Assembly (NCBI RefSeq): GCF_008014775.2
Contig: NZ_CP144914.1
Location: 496,001 to 560,000 of the forward strand
Length of the DNA: 64,000 bases
Reading direction: 5' to 3'
Source: Alkalicoccus halolimnae
GTDB taxonomy: Bacteria; Bacillota; Bacilli; Bacillales; Salisediminibacteriaceae
This document shows positions 1 through 8,952 of this stretch, piece by piece; position 1 is the first letter of the stretch, and every line of letters starts with the position of its first letter. A model generated the notes under the pieces. It did not search any database and was not told the origin of the DNA. It saw only the letters and a program-made list of their open reading frames with translations. Position numbers and translations under genes: made by a program.

Positions 1-309
1 GGGAATTGGAGGCGTCATGCATATAAACTTCTCACCACATTCGCGGATTAATCCCTAGGCTAATTCTATAGATGTCTTTACGAAAAAGCAGAATATCAGC
101 TATTTGAAGTAAGGAATTTAAACAGAATGTGAAAGTGACTTACTGGAAAGACGGAGGGTGTAAAGAGATAAATGGTATGGTAATTAACATTGATTCCTTA
201 ACTAGATAGTTCTACATATTCTTGTAGAAACATGATTGAGAGAGGTTGGAAGTTTTTCCTTTTTGTAAGGAGTTTTTTGGGATATGATGGTAGAAATGAA
301 GGGGAAGGA
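1..309. other. Intergenic left edge, no supportable gene
   Basis: No convincing coding frame is visible on either strand, and no tRNA-like cloverleaf or terminator is evident. The last 15 bases hold the ribosome site of the following nuclease gene. A promoter for that gene is presumably here but no clear -35/-10 pair stands out. Confidence 0.4.
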
Positions 310-1641
310 ATGATAACAGTGACCTTTTCAGAACGTCTTGATGAAGCACGTGTACTGTTAAACGGAAAAGACAAAATACAAGAGGAGCTACGCCAGCTCA
401 TTCATGAATACTCGGAGCTCGAACAAAACTACACTGATAAAAAGAAGCATCTTGAAGCCGACTTTCAAGCTTATTCCAACCGTATACACGACCAAATGGA
501 AGTGAGTGGCCGCTACTTGGAGGAGTTGGAAAATAAGATTACCAAAAGACAAGAGCTGCTTGCCAGCCTCGGTGATGTGTATGATAAACGGAAGGTAAAC
601 ATTCACAAAAATACGCAGGACGTTACAAAACGCTATGAAAAAGCTTCCCGCTTATCGTCAAATTACCTCCGTCTTACGTCACTTCAGACTCGCCTAATTG
701 ATAGTTTTCTTCAATACATCGAACGGTCATCGGCTCCACTACTATACACCACCCCTTCCGTGGACATCCATGACCCTGAGATTAATGACTTGGCGAACCG
801 CTTTCTACAAAAGCAACAGGACCTGCCTGGTCTTTTTCATGAAGATATGGTCGATTTTCTTGAAAAAAGCAACCTGTCCAATCCATCTGCTGCACAGTTA
901 TACCGGTTTCACAGTTACCTTGGCAAATGCGGATACGATTTCGGTAACGACTTGATAGATTTTGTTTATTTTATGCGGGGTAAAGCACGTCAGGAAATCC
1001 GTCGCAGGTTTGACCCTTATTTTTCAGATCTCACCTCAGTGCCTGCCGATACACTATCTAGAAACAGCGTTTTCCTGGACTACCTGAAAATTACCGGCGA
1101 GGAATTTGCATATCGCCCTGATCACCTCTTATGGCTCTCGTGCTTTCTTTGTGATGTCGAGTTATCTTATGGCTATTTTAGTATCGATCAGATCTGCGAA
1201 CGCATCAATCAGCAGATAGAAGAGTATCAAACACACGAATGGGTACGGCGTTTCTCATCCGAAAATTCGACTTTTTTCGATGCCAACTCTATCGATGATT
1301 TAGACGGACGCCAATTCGAATTCTTTGTTTCCGATCTGCTTTCCTGCATCGGCTACATGACCGAGGTAACAAAAGCATCAGGCGACCAGGGGATGGATAT
1401 TTTGGCTCGGAAAAACGGTATTCGCTATGCTGTTCAGACTAAAAAATCGTCCTCTCCTGTGGGCAATAAAGCCGTACAGGAAGCGCTTCATGCCAAGTCT
1501 TATTACAAAACAGACGAAGCGATTGTTTTAACCAACAATGTATTTACCCCAAGCGCTGTAAATTCGTCAAAAGAAACAGATGTAATCTTGTGGGATCGAG
1601 GTCAGTTACTCAAGTTCATTGATCAGGCTAATAACATATAG
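310..1641 (+). CDS. Restriction endonuclease-like protein with coiled coil and C-terminal Mrr_cat domain
   Basis: The first third (about residues 10-120) is charged and heptad-rich, typical of a coiled coil. The last 110 residues match an Mrr-type PD-(D/E)XK nuclease: LDGRQFEFFVSDLL, then GDQGMDILARKNG and YAVQTKKSSSPVG, giving the acidic residues and the Q-x-K of the fold. Mrr-type enzymes cut modified foreign DNA, and this role is inferred from the family. ATG 310 follows AAGGGGAAGG closely and is preferred over an upstream in-frame ATG at 232, which lacks a ribosome site. It lies 300 bp before mcrB in the same direction, separated by a strong terminator, so it is a separate unit in the same defence locus. 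The middle region (about 150-320) is not recognised. Confidence 0.8.
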   Translation: MITVTFSERLDEARVLLNGKDKIQEELRQLIHEYSELEQNYTDKKKHLEADFQAYSNRIHDQMEVSGRYLEELENKITKRQELLASLGDVYDKRKVNIHKNTQDVTKRYEKASRLSSNYLRLTSLQTRLIDSFLQYIERSSAPLLYTTPSVDIHDPEINDLANRFLQKQQDLPGLFHEDMVDFLEKSNLSNPSAAQLYRFHSYLGKCGYDFGNDLIDFVYFMRGKARQEIRRRFDPYFSDLTSVPADTLSRNSVFLDYLKITGEEFAYRPDHLLWLSCFLCDVELSYGYFSIDQICERINQQIEEYQTHEWVRRFSSENSTFFDANSIDDLDGRQFEFFVSDLLSCIGYMTEVTKASGDQGMDILARKNGIRYAVQTKKSSSPVGNKAVQEALHAKSYYKTDEAIVLTNNVFTPSAVNSSKETDVILWDRGQLLKFIDQANNI

Positions 1642-1650
1642 TTTTGTCCC

Positions 1651-1675
1651 GGCGCTTGAGAGCGCCTCTTTTTAT
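1651..1675 (+). terminator. Rho-independent terminator after the Mrr-like gene
   Basis: GGCGCT-TGAG-AGCGCC forms a perfect 6-bp G+C-rich stem with a tetraloop, directly followed by TCTTTTT. It starts ten bases after the stop codon. Confidence 0.85.
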
Positions 1676-1943
1676 GAAATAATGGCTCCAGTTTTTTTAC
1701 CTCAAAAAAGTAGGCAGAGTGACTCCCACCCGTGATTTTTTTGTTTTTCGGCTTTAACATAGTATTAATTTCGATTTCCTGAAACTGTTTAAGAACCTTT
1801 TGCATTGCTTCTGCAGTACTAAGGTTTCATCACCAAATGAGGTATAAATTAAAAAGCAGGAAGAATTGGCTGAAATGTAATAAAATTATTTATAGTGAAA
1901 CTACGTACTATAGACAGCCGTGATTCAACGAGAGGGGAATTTG

Positions 1944-3893
1944 ATGAATTTTCAAGATAAAATAGATGATAATTATCCGAAGTATTACGATTACAAAGTA
2001 AATATTTCAAAAGAACAATGGAAAGATCTGCTGCAGGACTCCAGTATTTTTAATGAGCAAAATATAGAGCATATGAAATGCCTTTATTCTTTTGACAATC
2101 ATGCTGCTACCTGCAAGGAGGTAAGTGAAAAATTAGGGGGAACAGCTAATTACTACGTTGGTCTGGCTAATGGGCTGGCAAAACGAATTGTAACGAAGCT
2201 GGAAATAGAGAAACTTCCCACGAGAGATGGCAGCGATTCAGATGTGTATTGGTATGTTCTGTTCTATGGACAAAATGTCACGGATCGAAATAGAGGGAGT
2301 TTCGAGTGGAAGCTTAAGCCTTCATTGGCTGATGCCTTGAAGGAATTGTATCCCGATCTTGAATACCCAGTACCTACGGGAGGAAATGCTATGGGAGAAA
2401 GAGATAAAAATATGATCTTATATGGTCCGCCAGGTACCGGAAAGACTTACAATACGGTCATGTACGCTGTTTCCATTATTGAAGGCCGGTCATTGGAAGA
2501 AGTTCAAAGTGAAGATTATTCTGCTGTTTTGAAGAGGTATACGTTCTATGAATCCCAAGGTCTGATTGCCTTTACCACTTTCCACCAATCCTACGGTTAT
2601 GAAGAGTTTTTCGAAGGAATAAAGCCAGTCATTCGCCCTCAAGGAGAAGAAGCCTCCCTGGATATTCAATATGAGTATGCTGACGGTGTTTTTAAAAGGT
2701 TTTGCAACAAAGCCAAAGAAGTAAAGGTACAGAGCTCCAAGTACCCAATACGTAAAACTCCCGTAATATGGAATGTCCTCCTCGGAGGTACCGGGGAAAC
2801 AGAGTTAAAAGAGGACTGTTTCGAAAATAATTATATTAAGATTGGATGGGCCAATGTTGCGGAAAAAGTAACGGAAGAGACAGAAAATATAAATGACCTG
2901 CACAAACGAATCTTATTAAACTTCCAGGACGAAATGCAGGAAGGAGACCTTGTATTTATTCAAAAAAGTAACACCTCGATTGATGCTATTGGTGTAATTA
3001 CAGGGCCTTATGAGTTTGATCCTGTCTCTGATAGATATCCAAGAACAAGGAAAGTAGAATGGATTGAATTGAATATTGATGAAAATGTTTACGAACTAAA
3101 TAAGCAGACAAAGTTAGACCGGAAAACTGTCTACCCGTTACGGAAAATAGAGCTGGAAAAAGCCACTGCTTTAATTGATAAATACAATCAAAATAATGAA
3201 GTTGTTATCCAGGAGAATAGAAAACCTTACGTCTTTATCATTGATGAAATCAACCGGGGAAATATTTCGAAAGTTTTTGGAGAACTTATTACCTTAATTG
3301 AACAAACGAAACGATTAGGAAAAGAAGAAGCGGCAAGCGCTATTCTTCCCTACACAGGAGAAGAATTTGGAGTTCCGAATAATGTATATATCATCGGAAC
3401 TATGAATACCGCTGATCGCTCGATTGCCCTGATGGATACAGCGTTAAGAAGAAGGTTCCAATTTACCGAAATGATGCCTGATGAAAACGTCTTGAAAACA
3501 TTAAACATTCAGGATATAAAGGGTATTGATGTCCCGAAAATGTTCAAAACGATCAATGAACGAATTGAATATTTATACGACCGGGAACATACGATAGGAC
3601 ATGCCTACTTTACTTCACTTGCAAAAGACCCATCTCTGAATAATCTTGCGAGAATTTTTATGAATGCAATTATTCCTTTGCTTCAAGAGTATTTTTATGA
3701 AGATTATAGAATCATCCAACTCGTTTTAGGAGATAACGCAAAGGGAAACCCGGAAAATAAATTCATTCTTGATACGGATATAAACGGAAGAAACGTATTC
3801 AAAGGAAATCCTGATATCGACCTGCCTGAAAAGAAATATTCCATTCAAACAGAGGCTTTTTATAAGGCTGAGAGTTATAAACTAATTTATTAA
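1944..3893 (+). CDS. mcrB: McrB-type AAA+ GTPase with an inserted EVE-like domain
   Basis: McrB is the NTP-driven motor and DNA-recognition subunit of type IV McrBC restriction. Walker A GPPGTGKT lies at about residue 161. Walker B with IDEINRGN lies at about 434, followed by the McrB signature GTMNTADRS at about 485 and ALRRRF. The stretch between Walker A and B is about 270 residues, far longer than the usual 70-100, because a PUA/EVE-like module (about 267-395: WNVLLGG..., GDLVFIQKS, IGVITGPYEFDP, KVEWIEL) is inserted into the AAA+ core. The N-terminal 130 residues are probably a DNA-binding specificity domain of unknown type. ATG 1944 sits 6 bases after GAGGGG, better than GTG 1920. mcrC follows with a 12-base gap. 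Confidence 0.93.
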   Translation: MNFQDKIDDNYPKYYDYKVNISKEQWKDLLQDSSIFNEQNIEHMKCLYSFDNHAATCKEVSEKLGGTANYYVGLANGLAKRIVTKLEIEKLPTRDGSDSDVYWYVLFYGQNVTDRNRGSFEWKLKPSLADALKELYPDLEYPVPTGGNAMGERDKNMILYGPPGTGKTYNTVMYAVSIIEGRSLEEVQSEDYSAVLKRYTFYESQGLIAFTTFHQSYGYEEFFEGIKPVIRPQGEEASLDIQYEYADGVFKRFCNKAKEVKVQSSKYPIRKTPVIWNVLLGGTGETELKEDCFENNYIKIGWANVAEKVTEETENINDLHKRILLNFQDEMQEGDLVFIQKSNTSIDAIGVITGPYEFDPVSDRYPRTRKVEWIELNIDENVYELNKQTKLDRKTVYPLRKIELEKATALIDKYNQNNEVVIQENRKPYVFIIDEINRGNISKVFGELITLIEQTKRLGKEEAASAILPYTGEEFGVPNNVYIIGTMNTADRSIALMDTALRRRFQFTEMMPDENVLKTLNIQDIKGIDVPKMFKTINERIEYLYDREHTIGHAYFTSLAKDPSLNNLARIFMNAIIPLLQEYFYEDYRIIQLVLGDNAKGNPENKFILDTDINGRNVFKGNPDIDLPEKKYSIQTEAFYKAESYKLIY

Positions 3894-3905
3894 AGTGGTG
3901 AATTG

Positions 3906-5207
3906 ATGGACAAACTGCTGGAAGTTCGTGAATTTGAATCCATAACCTGTAATGAGGATTATCAAAACGATCCTCAATTAAAGTATCTGAACGAAGAAAC
4001 GTTTGCGGAGCTTGAAAATTTTATACTCGATTTCAATGAAAATAAACAATCGGATGCTGTGGAGTTTTTGAAAATAGGGGTCCGTCGCCGTGTTGGCAAA
4101 GTGATTCAAGCAAAAAACTATGTAGGACTTATTCAAATGAAAAATGGGTTCCAGGTCCAAATTCTCCCGAAGGTATCCACCAGTGAAATAGAGAGTACGA
4201 AGAAAACTTTTTTAAGAATGCTTCGGAGTTTGGAAGACTTTCCTAATAAAGTGTTCAATGACGCTGATTTAAAAATTGGCCGCATGAATTTATATGAAAT
4301 TTTTATAAATATGTACTTGCAGGAGATCCGTAACCTCACGAAAAAGGGGCTGCGTTCTGCTTATTTACCCGTCGAAGATAACTTAAATTATTATAAGGGC
4401 AAGCTAAACGTGCAAGAGCAGATCAAGAAAAACCTTGTTCATCAAGAAAGATTTTATGTGAGATATGATGAATTTGATGTCAATCGGCCAGAAAACAGAT
4501 TGATTAAATCAACGCTGTTAAAATTGCAGAAGCTCTCAAACAGTGCTACCAATATTAAAGAAATCCGGCAGCAGCTTCATCACTTTGAAACGGTCAATGC
4601 TTCTTTGAATTATACAAAGGATTTCTCGCGCGTTGTGATTGATCGAAGCACCAGAGATTACGAAAAACTGATGCATTGGTCAAAGGTTTTTCTATTGAAT
4701 CTGAGCTTCACAACATTCTCCGGGTCTACATCGGCGCGAGCGCTCCTATTTCCAATGGAAAAAGTCTTTGAAGCATATGTCGCACAGAACTTGAAGAAAG
4801 CATTGGCTGATCTTCCATGGGATGTTTCCACCCAAGACAGAGGCTATTATTTATTTAACGAGCCAAGACAATTTGCTCTGCGACCGGATCTGGTGATCAC
4901 ACGGGACGATAAAAGCACGATTGTATTAGATACAAAATGGAAATCACTGATCGATCAACCACGCCAAAATTATGGAATTACGCAGGCAGACATGTATCAA
5001 ATGTATGCATACTCCAAGAAATACAACACGCCGGAAATCTGGTTACTATACCCCGTAAACGAAGATATGAAGGAGACGGATGTCAGTTTTGAATCCTTCC
5101 ATAGTAACAAGGGAGTTGAAACAAAAGTCCGCTTATTTTTCGTGGACGTGACTAAGGTCGAAGAAAGCCTTGAGGAATTGAGAGAGAAGTTGGTAGAGGG
5201 GTTTTGA
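3906..5207 (+). CDS. mcrC: McrC-type nuclease subunit of McrBC
   Basis: McrC supplies the endonuclease and stimulates the McrB GTPase. The N-terminal half holds the McrB-interacting beta-rich region (VGLIQMKNGFQVQILPKV). The C-terminal third carries a PD-(D/E)XK core, RPDLVITRDD followed by IVLDTKWKSL at about residues 327-345, with catalytic D, D and K visible. Its length of 433 residues is normal for the larger McrC subfamily. It starts 12 bases after mcrB with AAGTGGTG as ribosome site; a TTG one codon upstream is an alternative start. No methyltransferase gene is nearby, as expected for a type IV system. Confidence 0.93.
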   Translation: MDKLLEVREFESITCNEDYQNDPQLKYLNEETFAELENFILDFNENKQSDAVEFLKIGVRRRVGKVIQAKNYVGLIQMKNGFQVQILPKVSTSEIESTKKTFLRMLRSLEDFPNKVFNDADLKIGRMNLYEIFINMYLQEIRNLTKKGLRSAYLPVEDNLNYYKGKLNVQEQIKKNLVHQERFYVRYDEFDVNRPENRLIKSTLLKLQKLSNSATNIKEIRQQLHHFETVNASLNYTKDFSRVVIDRSTRDYEKLMHWSKVFLLNLSFTTFSGSTSARALLFPMEKVFEAYVAQNLKKALADLPWDVSTQDRGYYLFNEPRQFALRPDLVITRDDKSTIVLDTKWKSLIDQPRQNYGITQADMYQMYAYSKKYNTPEIWLLYPVNEDMKETDVSFESFHSNKGVETKVRLFFVDVTKVEESLEELREKLVEGF

Positions 5208-5401
5208 TTAGATGAAATTGCTGAATATACGTTTCAAACAGTGATTCTAAGGATTCCATTATCATGTCCGGCCAATCGTACAGAATGCGATAAAAATCTA
5301 TTCTTCTTCTGCACGGTTCATACCAGCTGACGCACACCTAATTTTTACCGATATTTTCTACAATATTTATATTCTACAAACGTAAATAGCGAGGTGCTCA
5401 C

Positions 5402-5701
5402 ATGCTCGGGCTGCCAAAAGAAAAAGTTTTTTTACGTTCCGTGGACGAAAGCGTGGGAAAGGAGCTCCTCCTGGAAGAAAAAATCGAAAATGAAATTGGA
5501 AAGCAGATAAAAGCTGCTCATTATATTGGTAGTACGGCAGTGGAAAACCTGAGGGCAAAGTTGATTTTAGATATTGTGTTAGAAGTATAGTGTTTTGGAG
5601 ACGGGCAGAAGTGTATCCAGCCGCTTGAAGAGCATGGTTATACTTATAAAGAAACAGAGTTGGTACCGGACAGAAAATCTTTCAGCAAAGGAGTCAATTA
5701 A
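5402..5701 (+). pseudogene. GrpB/UPF0157 family remnant with in-frame TAG
   Basis: This frame aligns residue by residue with the intact GrpB-family gene at 34827-35342, including the start context (GCGAGGTGCTCACATGCTCGG-type versus the same with few changes) and the core HYIGSTAVENL. A TAG at 5588-5590 replaces the codon before CFGDGQKC. After the stop the same frame stays homologous until VPDRKSFSKG and then ends at TAA 5699, about 75 residues short of the paralogue. It is therefore a truncated paralogue with one nonsense codon. Its last bases supply the ribosome site of the next gene. Confidence 0.85.
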
Positions 5702-5703
5702 CG

Positions 5704-6687
5704 ATGAAAACACGAGTAACGGAGATTTTTGGAATTGATTATCCCATTGTGCAGGGGGGACTTGCTTACCTTGCTTATGCTGAACTGGCAGCGGCGGTAT
5801 CGAATGCCGGGGGACTCGGGCAGATTACTGCGGCAACGCTCGGGACACCGGAAAAACTGCGGGAGGAAATTCGTAAAGTACGTACGCTCACCGACAAGCC
5901 GTTTGGTGTGAACTTTGCGATTGCCAAGCACGATAACGGGGGGAAGTATCAGGAACTGCTTGAAGTGGCCATTCAAGAAAAGGTGCCGGCTGTCTCCTTA
6001 ACGGGAGGGAACCCGCAGCCTGTATTCGAGCGGATAAAAGGAGAAGACATCCGCACGCTCGTCCTCACGGCGGGTGTCAGGCAGGCACAGAAAGCAGAAA
6101 AGCTCGGGGCAGATGCTGTCATGGTCGTCGGACAGGAAGGCGGCGGACATTTAGGCCGGGAAGATATCGGCACGATGGTTCTGACTCCCCGTGTGGTTGA
6201 TTCCGTGTCGATTCCTGTATTGGCAAGCGGCGGGATTGGCGATGGCCGGGGGTTGCTGGCAGCTTTGGCACTCGGAGCAGAAGGAATTGAAATGGGCACC
6301 CGCTTTATTGCGACCCGGGAGTGTGTTGACGCGAATGAGAAATATAAGCAGGCGATCGTTCATGCGAAAGAAACGGATACTGTAGTGATTAAGAGAACAT
6401 TAGGGGCACCCGGAAGAGTGATCAAAAATGAATTTGCACTAAATATTATCGAACGGGAACAGGAAGGAGCAGCCTACGAAGACCTGAAGGATGTAATCAG
6501 CGGAAAGGCAAACCGTACATATATCTACGATGGTAAGGAAGAAGAAGGTTATGGATGGGCCGGCCAGGTTATTGGTCTCATTGAATCGGTACCGACAGTC
6601 CAGGAGTTGTTTGACGAAATAATCCAGACTGCGGAAAAAGGTCGGAACCGTATAGAGAATATTATGCAGAGACAGGCTGATAACTAA
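5704..6687 (+). CDS. Nitronate monooxygenase / 2-nitropropane dioxygenase family flavoprotein
   Basis: An FMN-dependent TIM barrel of the NPD family, which oxidises alkyl nitronates; related enzymes include FabK enoyl-ACP reductases. Visible motifs: IDYPIVQGGLAYLAY at the N-terminus, AVSNAGGLGQI, GADAVMVVGQEGGGHLG (FMN phosphate region), VLASGGIGDGRGL and LGAEGIEMGTRF. Its length of 327 residues is typical of class I NPDs. The sequence does not settle whether it acts as a nitronate oxidase or an enoyl reductase; no fatty-acid genes are adjacent, which favours detoxification. AAAGGAG sits 7-13 bases before ATG 5704, inside the tail of the GrpB remnant. Confidence 0.85.
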   Translation: MKTRVTEIFGIDYPIVQGGLAYLAYAELAAAVSNAGGLGQITAATLGTPEKLREEIRKVRTLTDKPFGVNFAIAKHDNGGKYQELLEVAIQEKVPAVSLTGGNPQPVFERIKGEDIRTLVLTAGVRQAQKAEKLGADAVMVVGQEGGGHLGREDIGTMVLTPRVVDSVSIPVLASGGIGDGRGLLAALALGAEGIEMGTRFIATRECVDANEKYKQAIVHAKETDTVVIKRTLGAPGRVIKNEFALNIIEREQEGAAYEDLKDVISGKANRTYIYDGKEEEGYGWAGQVIGLIESVPTVQELFDEIIQTAEKGRNRIENIMQRQADN

Positions 6688-6957
6688 CTTTTTAAAATGG
6701 AGTCTTATTCTTTTACAGCTTGAGCATTTCCGAATAAGGAAATGCCGGCATTCCTGTTCTGCAAGCATGAATATACGAATGTACGGAACGAGGTTCGCAG
6801 CTGGAGTTATTAGGTAGATAATTTCTCTTTCTGAAAGATTTCGTTAAAGCTCCGAATTGTTTTCGGAATGCCTGCTTCTCTGCCATGACACCGATTTTAC
6901 GGTATGGAAAATATAGTTTATGAAAAGTAGAAGTGCTTTTCTTTCCGTGAAGAAAAA
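6688..6957. other. Gene-free stretch between nitronate monooxygenase and repeat A1
   Basis: No ORF here has a ribosome site or a recognisable product, and no clear terminator follows the monooxygenase gene. The stretch leads into repeat A1. Confidence 0.35.
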
Positions 6958-7091
6958 CGAAGCGGAAACCGGCGGACGCCTGTGGAAGAAGGAGGTCGGA
7001 AGATCCCGCAGGGCGCAGGCCCGAGGAAGCTGGAGATCTCCTCCACGGCAAGCCTGCCGAGTTGAAGCGGAGTTTTCTACATTTATTAACA
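6958..7091 (+). repeat. Dispersed repeat, family A copy 1
   Basis: This 130-bp G+C-rich imperfect palindrome runs from AGCGGAAACCGGCGGACGCC through AGATCCCGCAGG and GGAGATCTCCTCCACGGC to GAAGCGGAGTTTTCTACATT. A near-identical copy lies inverted at 33178-33308, a degraded copy at 31796-31890 and a half copy at 36789-36833. It contains no gene. Confidence 0.8.
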
Positions 7092-7126
7092 CCAGAATGC
7101 CTTAACACAGATTTCTGAAAAACTCC

Positions 7127-7552
7127 TTACTGCTTAACGAGCACCGACAGTTCACCTGCAAATACTTTTTCATCTTTATGATTATAGGTGGATAACAGTA
7201 ACGTAATGGCTCCTGCCTCTTTATTTTTCTCTTTTTTATCTATTACCTCAACGACGGTTCGCAGTTCATCACCAGGGTAGACCGGTTTTATAAATGCAAT
7301 ATTATTCATACCCAGTCCTGCGATGACGTCCTCCGCAAAGATATCCAGTGCAATCCAGAGTTTATAGGAAACACTCATCGTATGTATGCCGGAAGCAATG
7401 ATGCCGTTGAATCTGCCCTCGGCTGCTTTTTCTTCGTTTACATGCATATATAAAGGGTCAAATTCACCTGCAAATCTCATAATATCCTCTTTAGTTAATT
7501 TAAGAGACTCCGTTTCAAACAGCTGGCCTATGGAATATTCATTAAACTTCAT
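7127..7552 (-). CDS. MaoC-like hot-dog dehydratase
   Basis: A single hot-dog domain of 141 residues. The start (YSIGQLFETESLKLTKEDIMRFAGEFDPLYMHV) matches the MaoC/(R)-enoyl-CoA hydratase family, including the catalytic D and H of FDPLYMHVNEE. IIASGIHTMSVS forms the hydratase-2 helix segment and IKPVYPGDELR the late beta strand. Such proteins hydrate enoyl-CoA or related thioesters, but the substrate cannot be told. AGAGGTG precedes ATG. It stands alone, flanked by repeat A1 and a region of remnants. Confidence 0.82.
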   Translation of the reverse strand: MKFNEYSIGQLFETESLKLTKEDIMRFAGEFDPLYMHVNEEKAAEGRFNGIIASGIHTMSVSYKLWIALDIFAEDVIAGLGMNNIAFIKPVYPGDELRTVVEVIDKKEKNKEAGAITLLLSTYNHKDEKVFAGELSVLVKQ

Positions 7553-7949
7553 AATACACCTCTCTTTTTCATGGCTCCTAATATTGTAACCTGTTGATTA
7601 CAGCCAATCTGCTGAAAGCCTATTTTCTTACTGAATATAAGAGACGATTAATTTATCTTCACCCGAAGACCGGGCTTCTTAACTTTTTGCAGAGGAGCAG
7701 TCATCTTCAGAAGAATGATAAGGGCGGCAGGCAGGCTCTTTCAGTGAAATTCAGCTATCCTTTATGAGGTCAATCACAGCTTCTTGAGGATGGCTTTTTT
7801 GTGCATTACTGAGGAGGATGGAATATAAACGCAGGTAAAGGAAAGGACGTTAAAATGGGTTATTCAAAAAATTTTTAATCGTGCTCAATTGAAATTACAA
7901 TAGTTATTTTCTATATGGGATAGCGGGTCTTCCTCTTTTACGTGAGGGT
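7553..7949. other. Gene-free stretch
   Basis: No supportable gene. The segment between the MaoC gene and the AbiEii remnant contains short broken frames only. Confidence 0.35.
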
Positions 7950-8311
7950 CTATTTCATAGGTTTATAAAAAGAGCTGCTTGTCCGCTTCCTCCCCGGAGC
8001 TCCCAGAACAAACTGCATCAAGTAATTGCTGACGAATCGTTGTTCAAAGGGAAAAGGCTGAAACGGCATATTCGTTTCCACGGGAACGTGCGGACTCATT
8101 AGTGCATTCCCTGTAATTTTTTCATAGGCAGTTTTGTATTCGTTAAACTTCCGTCCAGATCATATTTTCTTTTAATTGTTTCTTTGCTCTCTGGGTAATT
8201 TTCGCTGAGTTCTTCTAACTCAACAGTTAGATCGAAGTCTTCGGAAACCCGCTTAATGACATTGTAGCATTTAGAAAGAGAGGTGCCTCCTTTGAACGCA
8301 ATAGAGGGGGT
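7950..8311 (-). pseudogene. Remnant of an AbiEii-type nucleotidyltransferase toxin
   Basis: Read leftward from about 8311, the frame gives IAFKGGTSLSKCYNVIKRVS followed by EDFDLTVE. The KGGTxLSK...SEDFDL pattern is the active-site signature of AbiEii/DUF1814 nucleotidyltransferases (abortive infection or toxin-antitoxin). The frame closes at TAA 8099-8101. A second frame starting at the overlapping ATG (8097-8099) continues with SPHVPVETNMPFQPFPFEQR and VSNYLMQF, consistent with the middle of the same family after a frameshift, and ends at 7950. The N-terminus and most of the C-terminus are missing, and no AbiEi antitoxin is present. The right end abuts a PhzF remnant, suggesting a deletion joined two unrelated genes. 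Confidence 0.65.
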
Positions 8312-8603
8312 GAATGTAGTAAGCAGCGAACCATCCCCTTCACCGATGCGCGGCTTTTCAACTCAAAACGGCAGGATTGAATATAGTATATTTGCTCCGA
8401 AGGCAGGAATAGAGGAAGACCCGGTAACCGGCTCTGCTCATTGTACGTTAGTTCCTTATTGGAAAGAAAAGTTAAACGAAAATGAATTTACCGCCCTGCA
8501 GTTATCAGAAAGAGGCGGAAAGCTGTTTTGTACGGATTCCGGAGAAACGGTACAGATCTCCGGCGAAGCGGTCTCTTATTTGGAAGGGTCTATAAATATT
8601 TAG
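8304..8603 (+). pseudogene. C-terminal fragment of a PhzF-family isomerase
   Basis: The 99 codons end in a clear PhzF C-terminal lobe: FAPKAGIEEDPVTGSAHCTL followed by VPYW, then QLSERGGKLFC. Full PhzF-family proteins are about 260-300 residues, so the first two thirds, including the catalytic glutamate region, are missing. The left edge coincides within a few bases with the AbiEii remnant on the other strand, marking a deletion junction. A possible GTG upstream (8283) would give a 106-residue protein, but it would lack half the active site. Confidence 0.8.
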
Positions 8604-8654
8604 AGGAGTATGCTTTTATAAACGATTTTGTTGTAAAAAGAAAGGGAATTCCCC

Positions 8655-8702
8655 GGGGCTGTCCCGTCGATGATATCAACTTATGGGACAGCCCCCTTTT
8701 TT
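8655..8702 (+). terminator. Terminator of the GTCGATA family, copy T1
   Basis: GGGGCTGTCCC pairs with GGGACAGCCCC over 11 bp around a loop containing GTCGATGATATC, followed by TTTTTT. Related hairpins occur at 9624, 10406 and 19255. Confidence 0.85.
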
Positions 8703-8768
8703 AACTTGTTAGAGACTGTTTTGTCCCAGCCTCTTTTAATAAGTTTGTGATAAATGATTAACGATTGC

Positions 8769-8940
8769 TTAATTTCTAAATGCGCGTTCTATATCAAAAG
8801 GATCTATAATAATTAAGCTGCCATTTTTCATTTCATTGGTAGAAGCTAACATCGATTCCCTATCATTTGTTTCGTCATATAAAATTATATCTCCATTTTT
8901 GTTTTTCTCAAAAATGAACCTTATGATTTTATTGGAGGAA
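8769..8940 (-). other. Possible gene fragment of unknown identity
   Basis: Reading leftward, an open frame without a usable start gives RFIFEKNKNGDIILYDETND and later GSLIIIDPFDIERAFRN before a stop at 8769. The composition looks protein-like but I do not recognise a family. It runs out into the toxin-antitoxin operator, so it may be the tail of a gene displaced when that cassette arrived. Confidence 0.25.
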
Positions 8941-8952
8941 TGCCGATCGACA

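Noticed and set aside
6958..7091. CRISPR or insertion sequence as explanation of the repeats
   Set aside because: Copies are dispersed, about 130-170 bp, lack spacers of constant length and encode no transposase.
6920..7105. Open frames across repeat A1 and, likewise, A2 and B2-B4
   Set aside because: G+C-rich repeats give open frames on several strands at once; translations have no protein-like features.
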